Shown here piece after piece: positions 1 through 7,182 of a stretch of DNA of 64,000 bases. Numbering within the stretch: the stretch's first letter is position 1; every line of letters begins with the position of its first letter. The notes under the pieces are model-generated. The model was not told the DNA's origin. It was given only the letters and a program-made list of their open reading frames with translations, and did no database searches. Location: assembly GCF_030812675.1 (NCBI RefSeq), contig NZ_JAUSTE010000001.1:620001-684000 (forward strand), written 5' to 3'. This DNA comes from Sinomonas atrocyanea. GTDB lineage: Bacteria > Actinomycetota > Actinomycetes > Actinomycetales > Micrococcaceae. The translations under genes were made by a program, and so were the position numbers.

Positions 1-461
1 TTGAGCACGTTCGTGACGTACTGCTGTGTGAGCGTCGACGCTCCCTGATGGCCTCCCCCGACGTCGCTCGCCAACGCGCGCAGGATCCCCATCGGGTCGA
101 TCCCGCCGTGCTGGTAGAACCGGTAGTCCTCGATGGCGACGATCGCGTCGCGCATGCTCTGCGAGACCTGGTCGAGGGGCACACTGGTGCGGTTCTCGCT
201 GAAGACGTTGCCGATCAGGGAGCCGTCCGCGGCAAGGATCCTCGTCACCTGCGCCGGCGGTGTGACCTCGAGTTCGCTCGGAAGGCTGTCGAAGAACTGA
301 ACCGATCCCTCCGCCGCCCCGCCTGCGAGAGCCACGGCGGGCGACATCAGGCCGGCAGTCAGGACTCCGCAGAGGAGGCTCACCGCCAGGAAGGACAGGA
401 TCCTCCCCACGCCGATCGAGGTGGAGCGGAGCACTTTCCTGCCAGAAGCCATGGGCGCCAT
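1..461 (-). CDS. Class A penicillin-binding protein, N-terminal part (runs off the window)
   Basis: Reading leftward from ATG at 459-461 (a second in-frame ATG lies at 450-452) the frame stays open to the window edge. It encodes a short basic N-terminus, one membrane anchor (about residues 17-42), then the start of a GT51 peptidoglycan glycosyltransferase domain. The motifs AIVAIEDYRFYQHGG and QGASTLTQQYVTN are visible; the Glu of EDYRF is the family's catalytic residue. The transpeptidase half lies outside the window. The protein is closely similar to the complete PBP at 18034-20337, including the anchor, so the two are paralogues. It would polymerise lipid II on the outer face of the membrane. 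There is no strong ribosome-binding site before either start. Confidence 0.85.
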   Translation of the reverse strand, partial: MAPMASGRKVLRSTSIGVGRILSFLAVSLLCGVLTAGLMSPAVALAGGAAEGSVQFFDSLPSELEVTPPAQVTRILAADGSLIGNVFSENRTSVPLDQVSQSMRDAIVAIEDYRFYQHGGIDPMGILRALASDVGGGHQGASTLTQQYVTNVL

Positions 462-610
462 GCTAGCGGCGTCTCATGGGAGCAACGCTGTGTGTCTTCC
501 CGGCCGTGGCGGGGTGCCGTGGTCGGGCGGGCTGCCCCGCTGTGTGGGGTCCAGCGCTCCCGGTCGGGTCCTCGGGTGCCTGTCGGCCGCGGGTGATGGC
601 TGTTGGGGTG

Positions 611-1429
611 TCAGGCGGCCATCTTGCGGCGCATGCGGTCCAGGAGCCGGCGCAGCAGGCGCGAGACCTGCATCTGGGACACCCCCAGCTCCGCGGCGAT
701 CTCCGACTGGCTCATCTCCTCCACGAACCGGAGCCGCACCAGCCGCCGCTCCTGCTCGCTCGCCCCCTCCAGCGCGCACGCGACCATCTGCCGCAGCTCC
801 ACCTGCTCGAACCCCGCATCGACCACCGGCACCAGATGCGCCGTCCGCTCCCCCTCCGCATCCGAGGACGCATCCAGCGGCTCGATCGCCACCGCCGTCA
901 TCGCCGACTCCACCGACCGCGCCTCCGCGACCTGCTCGGCCGTGGCGCCGGTCGCCTCGGCCAGCTCTCCCAGCGACGGCTCCCGGCCCAGCTCCTGCAC
1001 CAGCCGCCCCCGGGCCTCCTTCACCCCCAGCCGCAGCTCCTGCAGCGACCGCGGCGGACGCACCACCCACGACTGGTCCCGCAGGTACCGCTTGATCGTC
1101 CCCGAGATCGTCGGCACCGCGAACTGCACGAACCCGTGCCCGGCACCCTCCCGGTACCGCTGCGCCGCCATCACCAGCCCCAGCCGCGCCACCTGCCGCA
1201 GATCCTCGAAATCATGCCCCGGCACCCGGAACCGACGCGCCAAAGCATCCGCCAGCCCCAGATGCTCCACCACCAGAGCCCCCGCCCTGGCATCCACGGC
1301 GGCACCCGCAGCAGAACCGGCACCGCCAGCAGAAGCGCCGGCGGCAGCACCGCCGTCGGCCTCCACACCAGGCTCCCCGGCGACGACCGCCAACCGGCTC
1401 TCCCGCTCCATCACAGCTGACTCGCCCAC
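611..1429 (-). CDS. SigB/SigF-family RNA polymerase sigma factor
   Basis: 272 aa with a GTG start at 1429 behind a GAGGG-type ribosome-binding site. After an Ala/Gly-rich N-terminus of about 50 residues come region 2 (DFEDLRQVARLGLVMAAQRY), the segment FAVPTISGTIKRYLRDQSW with RPPRSLQEL that marks the SigB/SigF/SigG group, region 3, and a C-terminal region 4 helix-turn-helix (MSQSEIAAELGVSQMQVSRLLRR). Such factors direct RNA polymerase to stress or developmental promoters and are usually held by an anti-sigma factor. No anti-sigma or anti-anti-sigma gene is adjacent. It is divergent from the tetR gene at 1578, and the TetR operator region lies between them. Positions 462-610, downstream of it, hold nothing recognisable. 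Confidence 0.88.
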   Translation of the reverse strand: MGESAVMERESRLAVVAGEPGVEADGGAAAGASAGGAGSAAGAAVDARAGALVVEHLGLADALARRFRVPGHDFEDLRQVARLGLVMAAQRYREGAGHGFVQFAVPTISGTIKRYLRDQSWVVRPPRSLQELRLGVKEARGRLVQELGREPSLGELAEATGATAEQVAEARSVESAMTAVAIEPLDASSDAEGERTAHLVPVVDAGFEQVELRQMVACALEGASEQERRLVRLRFVEEMSQSEIAAELGVSQMQVSRLLRRLLDRMRRKMAA

Positions 1430-1500
1430 AGCGACCTACCCTCTCTCACCGCCCCACGGCGGCTCCCGATGATGATGCTGGCTACCTCGAAGTCCTTACG

Positions 1501-1557
1501 AGACAGACCTGTCTGTTCCGTCTGAGACGTATATATATGAGACAGACCAGTCTGTCT
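1501..1557. promoter_or_regulatory. Two TetR-type operator palindromes around an AT-rich promoter core
   Basis: Site 1 is ACAGAC-ct-GTCTGT at 1503-1516. Site 2 is the perfect palindrome AGACAGAC-ca-GTCTGTCT at 1540-1557. Between them lie a third small palindrome, CGTCT-g-AGACG (1519-1529), and an alternating TATATATA tract (about 1530-1538) that could serve as a -10 element. The spacing between the two main centres is about 39 bp. The region is shared by the divergent sigma factor gene and the tetR gene, so the regulator probably represses itself and may also control the sigma factor. The palindromes are direct observation; the regulation is inferred. Confidence 0.75.
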
Positions 1558-1577
1558 ACCGTGCTACGATCCTGATC

Positions 1578-2255
1578 ATGGTCGGTCCTACTGACGGCCG
1601 GGCCCCCGAGGCCGCGGCACGCAAACCTGCCCGAGAACGGATCCTTGAGACCGCCTACGGGCTCTTCGCCAGACGCGGCATACGAGACGTCGGCGTCGAC
1701 GAGATCATCGCCCATTCCGGGGTCGCCAAGGCGACGTTCTACCGGCACTTCCCCTCGAAGGAAGCCCTCGTGCTCGCCTACATGGACCGCTGGTACCAAG
1801 TGCGCGAAGACGCGATCGAGGAGGCCATCGCCCACGCGCACAATCCCGACGACGCGATCCTGGCGGCGTTCACGGTGCTGGACGACTGGTTCAGCCGAGG
1901 CGCGGCCGAGGTCAACACGTTCCTCCACGTGGTGATCGAGTTCGGGCCGGGCCACCTTGTCGGCCGGGCGGCGATGAGGCACCTTACCGACATCCGCGAG
2001 CGCCTGTGCGCCCTCGCAGAGGCGGCGGGGCTCGAGGATCCGGTGGGCTTCGCCTGGTCCTTCCACATCCTCACCAAGGGCGCGATGGTCGCCTCCATCG
2101 AAGGGGACCAGCGGGCCGCGGCCCGCGCCCGCAAACTGGCACGGGCCCTCATCGACCTGCACCGGCCGGCCGCCCCCGGCCGTCGTGCACAGGCCCGTGA
2201 GGACGACAAGCGCCAGATCGAGCTCCGCCGTCGCGAGAAGGCGAACCAGAACTAG
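1578..2255 (+). CDS. TetR/AcrR-family transcriptional regulator
   Basis: 225 aa, ATG at 1578. Residues about 18-65 form the TetR DNA-binding domain (RERILETAYGLFARRG, then VGVDEIIAHSGVAKATFYRHF, then SKEALVLAYM), followed by an all-helical ligand-binding domain and a charged, basic C-terminal tail. Its start lies 20 bp after a perfect TetR palindrome, which points to autorepression. It is a paralogue of the next gene (2412-3059): the HTH and the C-terminal segment EGDQRAAARARKLA versus EGDQHAAARAKDLA match closely, so a tandem duplication is likely. No transporter or enzyme that would be the usual target adjoins it. The ligand is unknown. Confidence 0.9.
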   Translation: MVGPTDGRAPEAAARKPARERILETAYGLFARRGIRDVGVDEIIAHSGVAKATFYRHFPSKEALVLAYMDRWYQVREDAIEEAIAHAHNPDDAILAAFTVLDDWFSRGAAEVNTFLHVVIEFGPGHLVGRAAMRHLTDIRERLCALAEAAGLEDPVGFAWSFHILTKGAMVASIEGDQRAAARARKLARALIDLHRPAAPGRRAQAREDDKRQIELRRREKANQN

Positions 2256-2311
2256 GCTCCGCCCCGGGCCGGCCCTGCCGTTCCCCGGCTCTCTGTCCTG
2301 CACCCGACCCC

Positions 2312-2340
2312 CTGCGCCCAGGCCCCCGGCCTGGGCGCAG
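2312..2340 (+). terminator. Rho-independent terminator after the first tetR
   Basis: A perfect 13-bp stem (2312-2324 with 2328-2340) closes a 3-base loop and is followed by TTTCGGTT. It separates the two tetR paralogues, so they are probably transcribed independently. Confidence 0.75.
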
Positions 2341-2411
2341 TTTCGGTTGCCACGGCGCCGGGAAACCTACTGTCCACGATGTCAGGAAGTTGGCAGTGGG
2401 AGGGGGCGGGC

Positions 2412-3059
2412 ATGCATCTACCGGTCGCAGTCGCGGCAATGGGTCTGGGGCTCGCCGCCCCGCGGCGCCCCCGGCAGTCCTCGAGGGCGCGCATCCTCTC
2501 GGCCGCCCAGGGCCTCTTCGCGACCCGGGGCATCCGGGCTGTCGGGGTGGACGAGCTGATCGCCCGGTCAGGGGTGGCGAAGTCCACGTTCTACCGGCAG
2601 TTCCGGAGCAAGGACAAGCTGATCATGGCCTGCCTCGAGGCCTGGGGCCGCGCGCGCGCGGGGCTGGTGCGGACAGCCAGGGACAGCCACGGCAGCGGGC
2701 GGGAGGGCCTGCTCGGAGTGTTCGACGACCTCGACGACCTGATCCTCCGCGGGGATCCGCCGGGCCCCCTCGAGCGGGTGATCGTGGAGATGGGTGCCGA
2801 GCACCCCCTCAGCCTGGCGGCCGCGGAGCAGCTCGACCCGAGCCTGGCCCACCTCGAGGAGTTCGCGGCGGAGGCCGGGGTCGAGGACCCCGGTTCGGTG
2901 GCGCGCACCCTGCAGACCCTGATCTGCGGCACCTTCGTGGCGGCCGCGGAGGGCGACCAGCATGCCGCGGCCCGCGCCAAGGACCTCGCGGCTGCGGTGC
3001 TGCAGCCCTCGCCCGACGGCGAACTTGCGGCCAGCAGCCCGGACCCGCCGGGACTCTGA
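2412..3059 (+). CDS. TetR/AcrR-family transcriptional regulator (paralogue of the preceding gene)
   Basis: 215 aa from ATG 2412, chosen because a GGGAGGGGG ribosome-binding site sits just before it; an upstream in-frame ATG at 2379 has none. The N-terminal HTH domain reads RARILSAAQGLFATRG, VGVDELIARSGVAKSTFYRQF and SKDKLIMACL. The remainder is the helical effector domain typical of TetR_C families. It ends 69 bp before the convergent nnr gene. No palindrome like those before the first tetR is visible upstream, so its regulation may differ. Confidence 0.88.
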   Translation: MHLPVAVAAMGLGLAAPRRPRQSSRARILSAAQGLFATRGIRAVGVDELIARSGVAKSTFYRQFRSKDKLIMACLEAWGRARAGLVRTARDSHGSGREGLLGVFDDLDDLILRGDPPGPLERVIVEMGAEHPLSLAAAEQLDPSLAHLEEFAAEAGVEDPGSVARTLQTLICGTFVAAAEGDQHAAARAKDLAAAVLQPSPDGELAASSPDPPGL

Positions 3060-3128
3060 CGGCCCGGGCGCCTCACTCCTCGGGGCCCCTGTCCCCCGGA
3101 CGCCCCGGACCCTCAACGACCCCTGCCC

Positions 3129-4583
3129 TCAGCGTTTCGGGGCCGGCCACGGGACGGCCGGAGCCGCCGCGGGCCGCAGCCGCGCGACCGCCTCCCGCAC
3201 CGCAGGGGCGAGCGCACCGGCGCCGAACGGGCCCGACTCGGCCGCGACGCGGCCGGCCATCCCGTGGACGAACGCCGCAAGCGCCGCCGCCTCCACCGGC
3301 CGCAGCCCTTGGGCGGTTGCCAGCAGCGCTCCGAGGATCCCGGTGAGCGTGTCCCCGCTGCCGGCGGTGGCGAGGTAGGGGTGGCCCTCCCCCTGCACCA
3401 ACGCGGCGCCGTCGGGCGCCGCGCAGACGGTGGCCGGGCCCTTCAGCAGCACCGTCACGGCCAGCCGGCCCGCAGCCTCGCGGGCCCACCGCACCGGCTG
3501 CGCCTCGATCGCCTCTCGCGACGGACCACCGAGGAGCCGCTCGAGCTCCCCCGCGTGCGGGGTGACCACCACATGCTCTCCGGCCACCCGGCCCAGAAGC
3601 TCCGGCAGCACGTCGAGGGCGGAGGCGTCCACCACCGTGGGCAGCCCGGACTCGAGGGCCACGGCGAGCGCGCGGCGCTGCGCGGCGTCGTCCGCGATGC
3701 CGGGGCCGGCCGCCCAGGCCTGCACCCGCCCCGACGGCTCCGAGGAGCCCACCACCTCCGGGTGGGCCGAGAGCACGAGCCGGCGCACGGCGTCGGGCGC
3801 AACGATCCGGACCATGCCGACGCCCGTGGCGAGCGCACCAGCCGTGGCGAGCACCGCGGCGCCCGGGTACGGCTCCGAGCCCGCCACGAGGCCCAGCACG
3901 CCGCGGGAGTACTTGTGCCAGTCGTCGCGCGGCGCCGGGAGCAGCGAGGCCGCCGCCGCGACGTCGAGGGAGCGCACGTCCGGGTCCGGCAGGTGCGGCC
4001 CGAGGCCGATGTCCACGACCTCCACCCGCCCGGCCAGCGCCCTGCCGCGGCCCGCGAGGAGTCCGGCCTTGAGCGCCCCGAAGGTCACGGTGAGGTCGGC
4101 CCGCCACACGCCGGGGCCGGCCGCGCCGGTGTCCGCGTCGAGGCCGGAGGGGAGGTCGCAGGCCACCACGAGCGCGTCCGGGCGCGGGAACGGGGGCGCG
4201 TACTCGCCCGAGAAGCCGGTGCCGAGCACCGCGTCGACCACGAGGTCCGCGGCCTCGAGCCGTTCCGTGGTGCGGCCGCCGGCGCGGGCGAACGCTTCGA
4301 GCCCGGCCGGGTGCGCCCGACCGCCTGTGAGCACCGCGGTGGTCCGCGCCCCGCGGCGTGCCAGCTCGGCGAGGGCGAACAGCGCGTCGCCGCCGTTGTT
4401 GCCCTTCCCCACGAGCGCCGCCACCCGGGCTCCTGCCACCCTGCCGCCCTCCCGCTGGATCAGGCGGACGACGGCGAGCGCGAGCCCGTGCGCGGCCCGC
4501 GCCATGAGCTCGGGGCCGCGGCCAGCCTTGAGGAGCGGCGTCTCCGCCGCGCGGACCTGGGTTCCGGTGAAGGCCTCGGTCAT
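3129..4583 (-). CDS. nnr: Bifunctional NAD(P)H-hydrate epimerase / ADP-dependent NAD(P)H-hydrate dehydratase
   Basis: 484 aa from ATG 4583; an in-frame TTG 21 bases earlier is an alternative start. The N-terminal YjeF_N epimerase domain (roughly residues 1-210) shows ALVGKGNNGGDALFALAELA and a later CDLPSGLDADTG. The C-terminal domain is the ribokinase-like dehydratase, with VVTPHAGELERLLG, VLLKGPATVCAAPDG and HPYLATAGSGDTLTGILG (nucleotide-binding and catalytic Asp). Together these repair hydrated NADH and NADPH in the cytosol. Length and two-domain order are normal. In actinobacteria nnr commonly lies near acpS and glmS; here acpS is about 0.6 kb away on the same strand, with one opposite-strand gene between. 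Confidence 0.93.
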   Translation of the reverse strand: MTEAFTGTQVRAAETPLLKAGRGPELMARAAHGLALAVVRLIQREGGRVAGARVAALVGKGNNGGDALFALAELARRGARTTAVLTGGRAHPAGLEAFARAGGRTTERLEAADLVVDAVLGTGFSGEYAPPFPRPDALVVACDLPSGLDADTGAAGPGVWRADLTVTFGALKAGLLAGRGRALAGRVEVVDIGLGPHLPDPDVRSLDVAAAASLLPAPRDDWHKYSRGVLGLVAGSEPYPGAAVLATAGALATGVGMVRIVAPDAVRRLVLSAHPEVVGSSEPSGRVQAWAAGPGIADDAAQRRALAVALESGLPTVVDASALDVLPELLGRVAGEHVVVTPHAGELERLLGGPSREAIEAQPVRWAREAAGRLAVTVLLKGPATVCAAPDGAALVQGEGHPYLATAGSGDTLTGILGALLATAQGLRPVEAAALAAFVHGMAGRVAAESGPFGAGALAPAVREAVARLRPAAAPAVPWPAPKR

Positions 4584-4639
4584 GGGGCGATTGTAATGAG
4601 ACAAAGTGGGAGTGGCGGTCCACTCATGTGAATGTAGAA

Positions 4640-4723
4640 TTGACGAGGTGTTACTGCTTTCACTCTAGTAACGCAAGTCACGACACGCCCTGTTCACGCG
4701 GGGCAAATCAATGGGGGGCATTG
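4640..4723 (+). promoter_or_regulatory. AT-richer structured leader before a small membrane protein gene
   Basis: The 140-bp gap between nnr and the next gene is visibly less GC-rich than its surroundings. It holds TTGACG (4640-4645, -35-like), an inverted repeat GTTACT (4650-4655) / AGTAAC (4667-4672) with an 11-base loop, and a second short stem GCCC (4687-4690) / GGGC (4701-4704). A run of Gs (4713-4718) acts as ribosome-binding site for ATG 4724. It looks like a promoter plus structured 5' leader. Whether it is a regulatory RNA cannot be told from one copy. Confidence 0.35.
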
Positions 4724-5128
4724 ATGGGGGAATTTCTGGACCGCAGGGCTCGGGTCTCTGCAGTCGTCGCGGCGGCCGTCATCCTGGCCTCGGCAGTGGC
4801 AGCAGCCCTGTCCGAGGAGACCGGCATCGTCGTCTGGGCTGCCAGCGGGGTCCTCGGCCTCGTCTACGGATTCTCCGTGGTGTGGTCCGTCAGGCGGTCC
4901 TCTCGGGCACGCGCCGCCACCCCCGCAGTCGCCCCCACCGCGGCCGTCGCCGTCGACGCCTCGGCGCAGGCCGTCGCCGCCGCGGAGCAGGTGCTCGCCG
5001 AGGCGGTCTCGGACGCAGCCCCTTCGGCTCCCACGCAGCCAGCACCCGCCCCCGGCAGCCGCCTCGCCGGCGGCTTCCCGACCTCGGCGGGCCACTCGGG
5101 CGTCGTCGCCCAGCCGGCCTCGGCCTGA
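4724..5128 (+). CDS. Small membrane protein of unknown function
   Basis: 134 aa from ATG 4724, which is preceded by a GGGGGG ribosome-binding site; an upstream in-frame start at 4628 would add an unlikely Cys/His-rich extension. Two predicted membrane helices (about residues 12-29 and 37-56) form a hairpin with a very short acidic loop (SEETG). An Ala/Pro/Val-rich low-complexity tail of about 75 residues follows, probably cytoplasmic because RRSSRAR borders the second helix. No family is recognised. It sits alone on the plus strand between nnr and acpS, behind a structured leader. Confidence 0.6.
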   Translation: MGEFLDRRARVSAVVAAAVILASAVAAALSEETGIVVWAASGVLGLVYGFSVVWSVRRSSRARAATPAVAPTAAVAVDASAQAVAAAEQVLAEAVSDAAPSAPTQPAPAPGSRLAGGFPTSAGHSGVVAQPASA

Positions 5129-5150
5129 GGCTTCCCTCCGGGCCGCGAGG

Positions 5151-5501
5151 TCAGCGCTCGGCGACGACCATCGCGGTGGCGATCCCGCCGTCGTGGCTCA
5201 TGCTCAGGTGCCAGGACCGCACCCCGCGCTCCTCGGCGACGGCCAGCACGGTGCCCTTGACCTGGATCTCGGGGCCGGCCGGGCCCAGGCCGATCCAGCA
5301 GTCCTGCCAGTTCATGCCCGCCGGGGCGCCGAGGACCTTGGCCACCGCCTCCTTCGCGGCGAACCGCGCGGCCAGGGAGCGCACGTGCAGCTCGCGCTCT
5401 GCGGGGACGAACAGCCGGTCCCGCAGGCCCGGGGTCCGCTCGAGCTGACGCTCGAACCGTGCGATGTCCACAACGTCCACGCCGATGCCGATGATAGCCA
5501 T
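5151..5501 (-). CDS. acpS: Holo-[acyl-carrier-protein] synthase
   Basis: 116 aa, the usual AcpS length. [16 protein letters not shown] carries the metal-binding Asp of the GVD motif. [13 protein letters not shown] carries the second metal ligand Glu and the phosphopantetheine-site Lys. The C-terminal [17 protein letters not shown] is also typical. The enzyme transfers 4'-phosphopantetheine from CoA to acyl carrier protein in the cytosol. It starts 4 bp after the stop of the diguanylate cyclase gene, so the two are probably cotranscribed. Confidence 0.95.
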   Translation of the reverse strand: MAIIGIGVDVVDIARFERQLERTPGLRDRLFVPAERELHVRSLAARFAAKEAVAKVLGAPAGMNWQDCWIGLGPAGPEIQVKGTVLAVAEERGVRSWHLSMSHDGGIATAMVVAER

Positions 5502-5505
5502 GCGG

Positions 5506-6660
5506 CTACTCTAACGGGGCCGCGCCGCTGACCATGACGCAGTTCCGCCCGGCCGACTTCGCGCCGTACAGGGCCGTGTCCGCGCTCGCGATGAGCGCGC
5601 CGAGGTCGTCCCCGTGTACCAGGCTGTCCGCCACCCCGAAGCTCGCGGTGGGCACGGTGTGCCCGTCGAGGAGGATGCGCTGGGCCGAGAGGACGAACTG
5701 GATGCGCTCGGCGACCGCCACGCCGTCGGCAGCGGAGGAGTCGGCGAGCGCCATGATGAACTCCTCGCCCCCGAACCGGCCCACGAGGTCCCGCGAGCGC
5801 ACCGACTGCCGGCAGGCCACGCCGAAGGCGCGGATCACCTCGTCCCCGGTGAGATGGCCGAAGTCGTCGTTGATCGACTTGAACTTGTCCAGGTCCGCCA
5901 TGATCACGGTGACCACGGTGCCCTGCTCGTGCGCCCTGCTGAGCATCTCGCCCGCCCGGCGCATGAACTCGGTGCGGTTCAGCAGGCCGGTGAGGGCATC
6001 CTTCGTGGCGAGCTGCTGGAAGTGCGCCGTGCGGGTAGCGCTCGTGAGCGCGGCCAGGCTCGTCGCGGCCGCCACGATGAGCACGATCGCCGCGAGCAGC
6101 GAGAAGCCCTGGCCGAACACCGCCCGGAAGGCGGGGCTGTTGCCGCCCAGGGCCGCGAGGGCGAGGGCGCGCACCAGGTCGTACACCCCCGTGATCACGG
6201 CGATCACCGCAAAGTTCCGCGCCGTCCGCCACGGCACCGTGCGCTGGCGCCGCAGCTCGACGAAGATCGCTGCGCAGAACCCGCCGGAGAGCAGCAGGAG
6301 CACCACGGCTCCCCACTGATAGGGATCGATGAAGCGGGCAGCGAATCCCACGAACCCGGCGGCGAGCACTCCGAGAACGAGGTACACGGCGGGGGTGTCC
6401 GGGTCACGGAGCCGACGCACGCCGGCCCACATCGAGGCCACGCCCACCACCATGAGGCCCTGGCCGACGAGGCTGACGATCGCCACGCCCCCGTCATTGA
6501 GGATGCCGGCGGCGCACAGCGTCGCGAGCGCGAGGCACCACCAGCGGGCGGGACCCGTGGGATTCGCGCGGTAGGCGTCGAAGTAGAACAGCACGAGCAC
6601 GCACAGCGAGACGACCGCCATCACGACGGTGAGCGTGCCCAGGTCCAGAGCGCCCCCCAC
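5506..6660 (-). CDS. Membrane-bound diguanylate cyclase (GGDEF)
   Basis: 384 aa from GTG 6660, chosen because GGGGAGG precedes it at good spacing; longer in-frame starts run antisense into neighbouring genes. About six to seven hydrophobic helices fill residues 5-215. A GGDEF domain follows, with [33 protein letters not shown] and the active site [12 protein letters not shown] near residue 298. RSRD lies five residues before GGEEF, so the allosteric inhibitory I-site is present. The protein should make c-di-GMP at the membrane in response to an unknown signal sensed by the membrane domain. It lies immediately upstream of acpS and is divergent from a second c-di-GMP gene group. Confidence 0.9.
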   Translation of the reverse strand: MGGALDLGTLTVVMAVVSLCVLVLFYFDAYRANPTGPARWWCLALATLCAAGILNDGGVAIVSLVGQGLMVVGVASMWAGVRRLRDPDTPAVYLVLGVLAAGFVGFAARFIDPYQWGAVVLLLLSGGFCAAIFVELRRQRTVPWRTARNFAVIAVITGVYDLVRALALAALGGNSPAFRAVFGQGFSLLAAIVLIVAAATSLAALTSATRTAHFQQLATKDALTGLLNRTEFMRRAGEMLSRAHEQGTVVTVIMADLDKFKSINDDFGHLTGDEVIRAFGVACRQSVRSRDLVGRFGGEEFIMALADSSAADGVAVAERIQFVLSAQRILLDGHTVPTASFGVADSLVHGDDLGALIASADTALYGAKSAGRNCVMVSGAAPLE

Positions 6661-6786
6661 AGTGTTCCTCCCCGGGCCCGTCAGCGGGCACCTCCCGTGG
6701 GCCCAGCGTACCGGCCGCCGGGCAGGCCCCGGGGTATGCTCCCAACGTGGCGCCGCCGTGGCGCCAGTGCGGCAGAGAGGAGCGGC

Positions 6787-7182
6787 GTGGATCCCCAGCA
6801 GAGCCCCCAGGGGACCGACTCGGGCATCAGCTCGCTCTCCTTCGATGACGCCGGCGTGCTCCGCCTCGTGTGGGAGCGCGGCGTGGACATCGACGCGCCC
6901 CAGGCCGAGGCCGCCATGGCCCACGTCAACGCCGCCGCCGGCCAGGACCGCGTCCCGCTCCTGATCGACATGGCCACCACCTCCTCCGTGAGCCGCTCGG
7001 CCCGGGCCGTGTTCGCACGCCCCTGCGCAGCGGCCGCGATCGCCCTCCTCGGCGCCTCCGCCGTGGACCGCGTGCTCGCCAACTTCTTCCTCGGCGTCTA
7101 CAAGGCGCCCTGCCCCACCAAGTTCTTCACCGACGAGGCCCGCGCCGTCGCCTGGCTCGCGGAGGCCGCCGATGGCAGCTGA
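6787..7182 (+). CDS. SEC14/STAS-like small protein
   Basis: 131 aa with a GTG start at 6787 behind GAGAGGAGCGGC. The pattern LSFDDAGVLRLVWERGVDID, then VPLLIDMATTSSVSRSARAVF, and a final CPTKFFTDEARAVAWL matches the STAS/SEC14-like small proteins common in Arthrobacter-type genomes. Their biochemical role is unknown to me, and the family name is from memory of their pattern. The gene overlaps the GGDEF-EAL gene by 11 bp, which suggests translational coupling and a role linked to c-di-GMP signalling or the downstream glycosyltransferase. Confidence 0.7.
   Translation: MDPQQSPQGTDSGISSLSFDDAGVLRLVWERGVDIDAPQAEAAMAHVNAAAGQDRVPLLIDMATTSSVSRSARAVFARPCAAAAIALLGASAVDRVLANFFLGVYKAPCPTKFFTDEARAVAWLAEAADGS

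Noticed and set aside
4588-4612. ACAAAGTGGGAGTGG, similar to one arm of the DUF559 dyads
   Set aside because: Only a partial match with no inverted partner nearby; probably chance.
3073-4623. A 516-codon open frame overlapping nnr
   Set aside because: It is in the wrong frame relative to nnr and Arg/Gly-rich; nnr has all family motifs.
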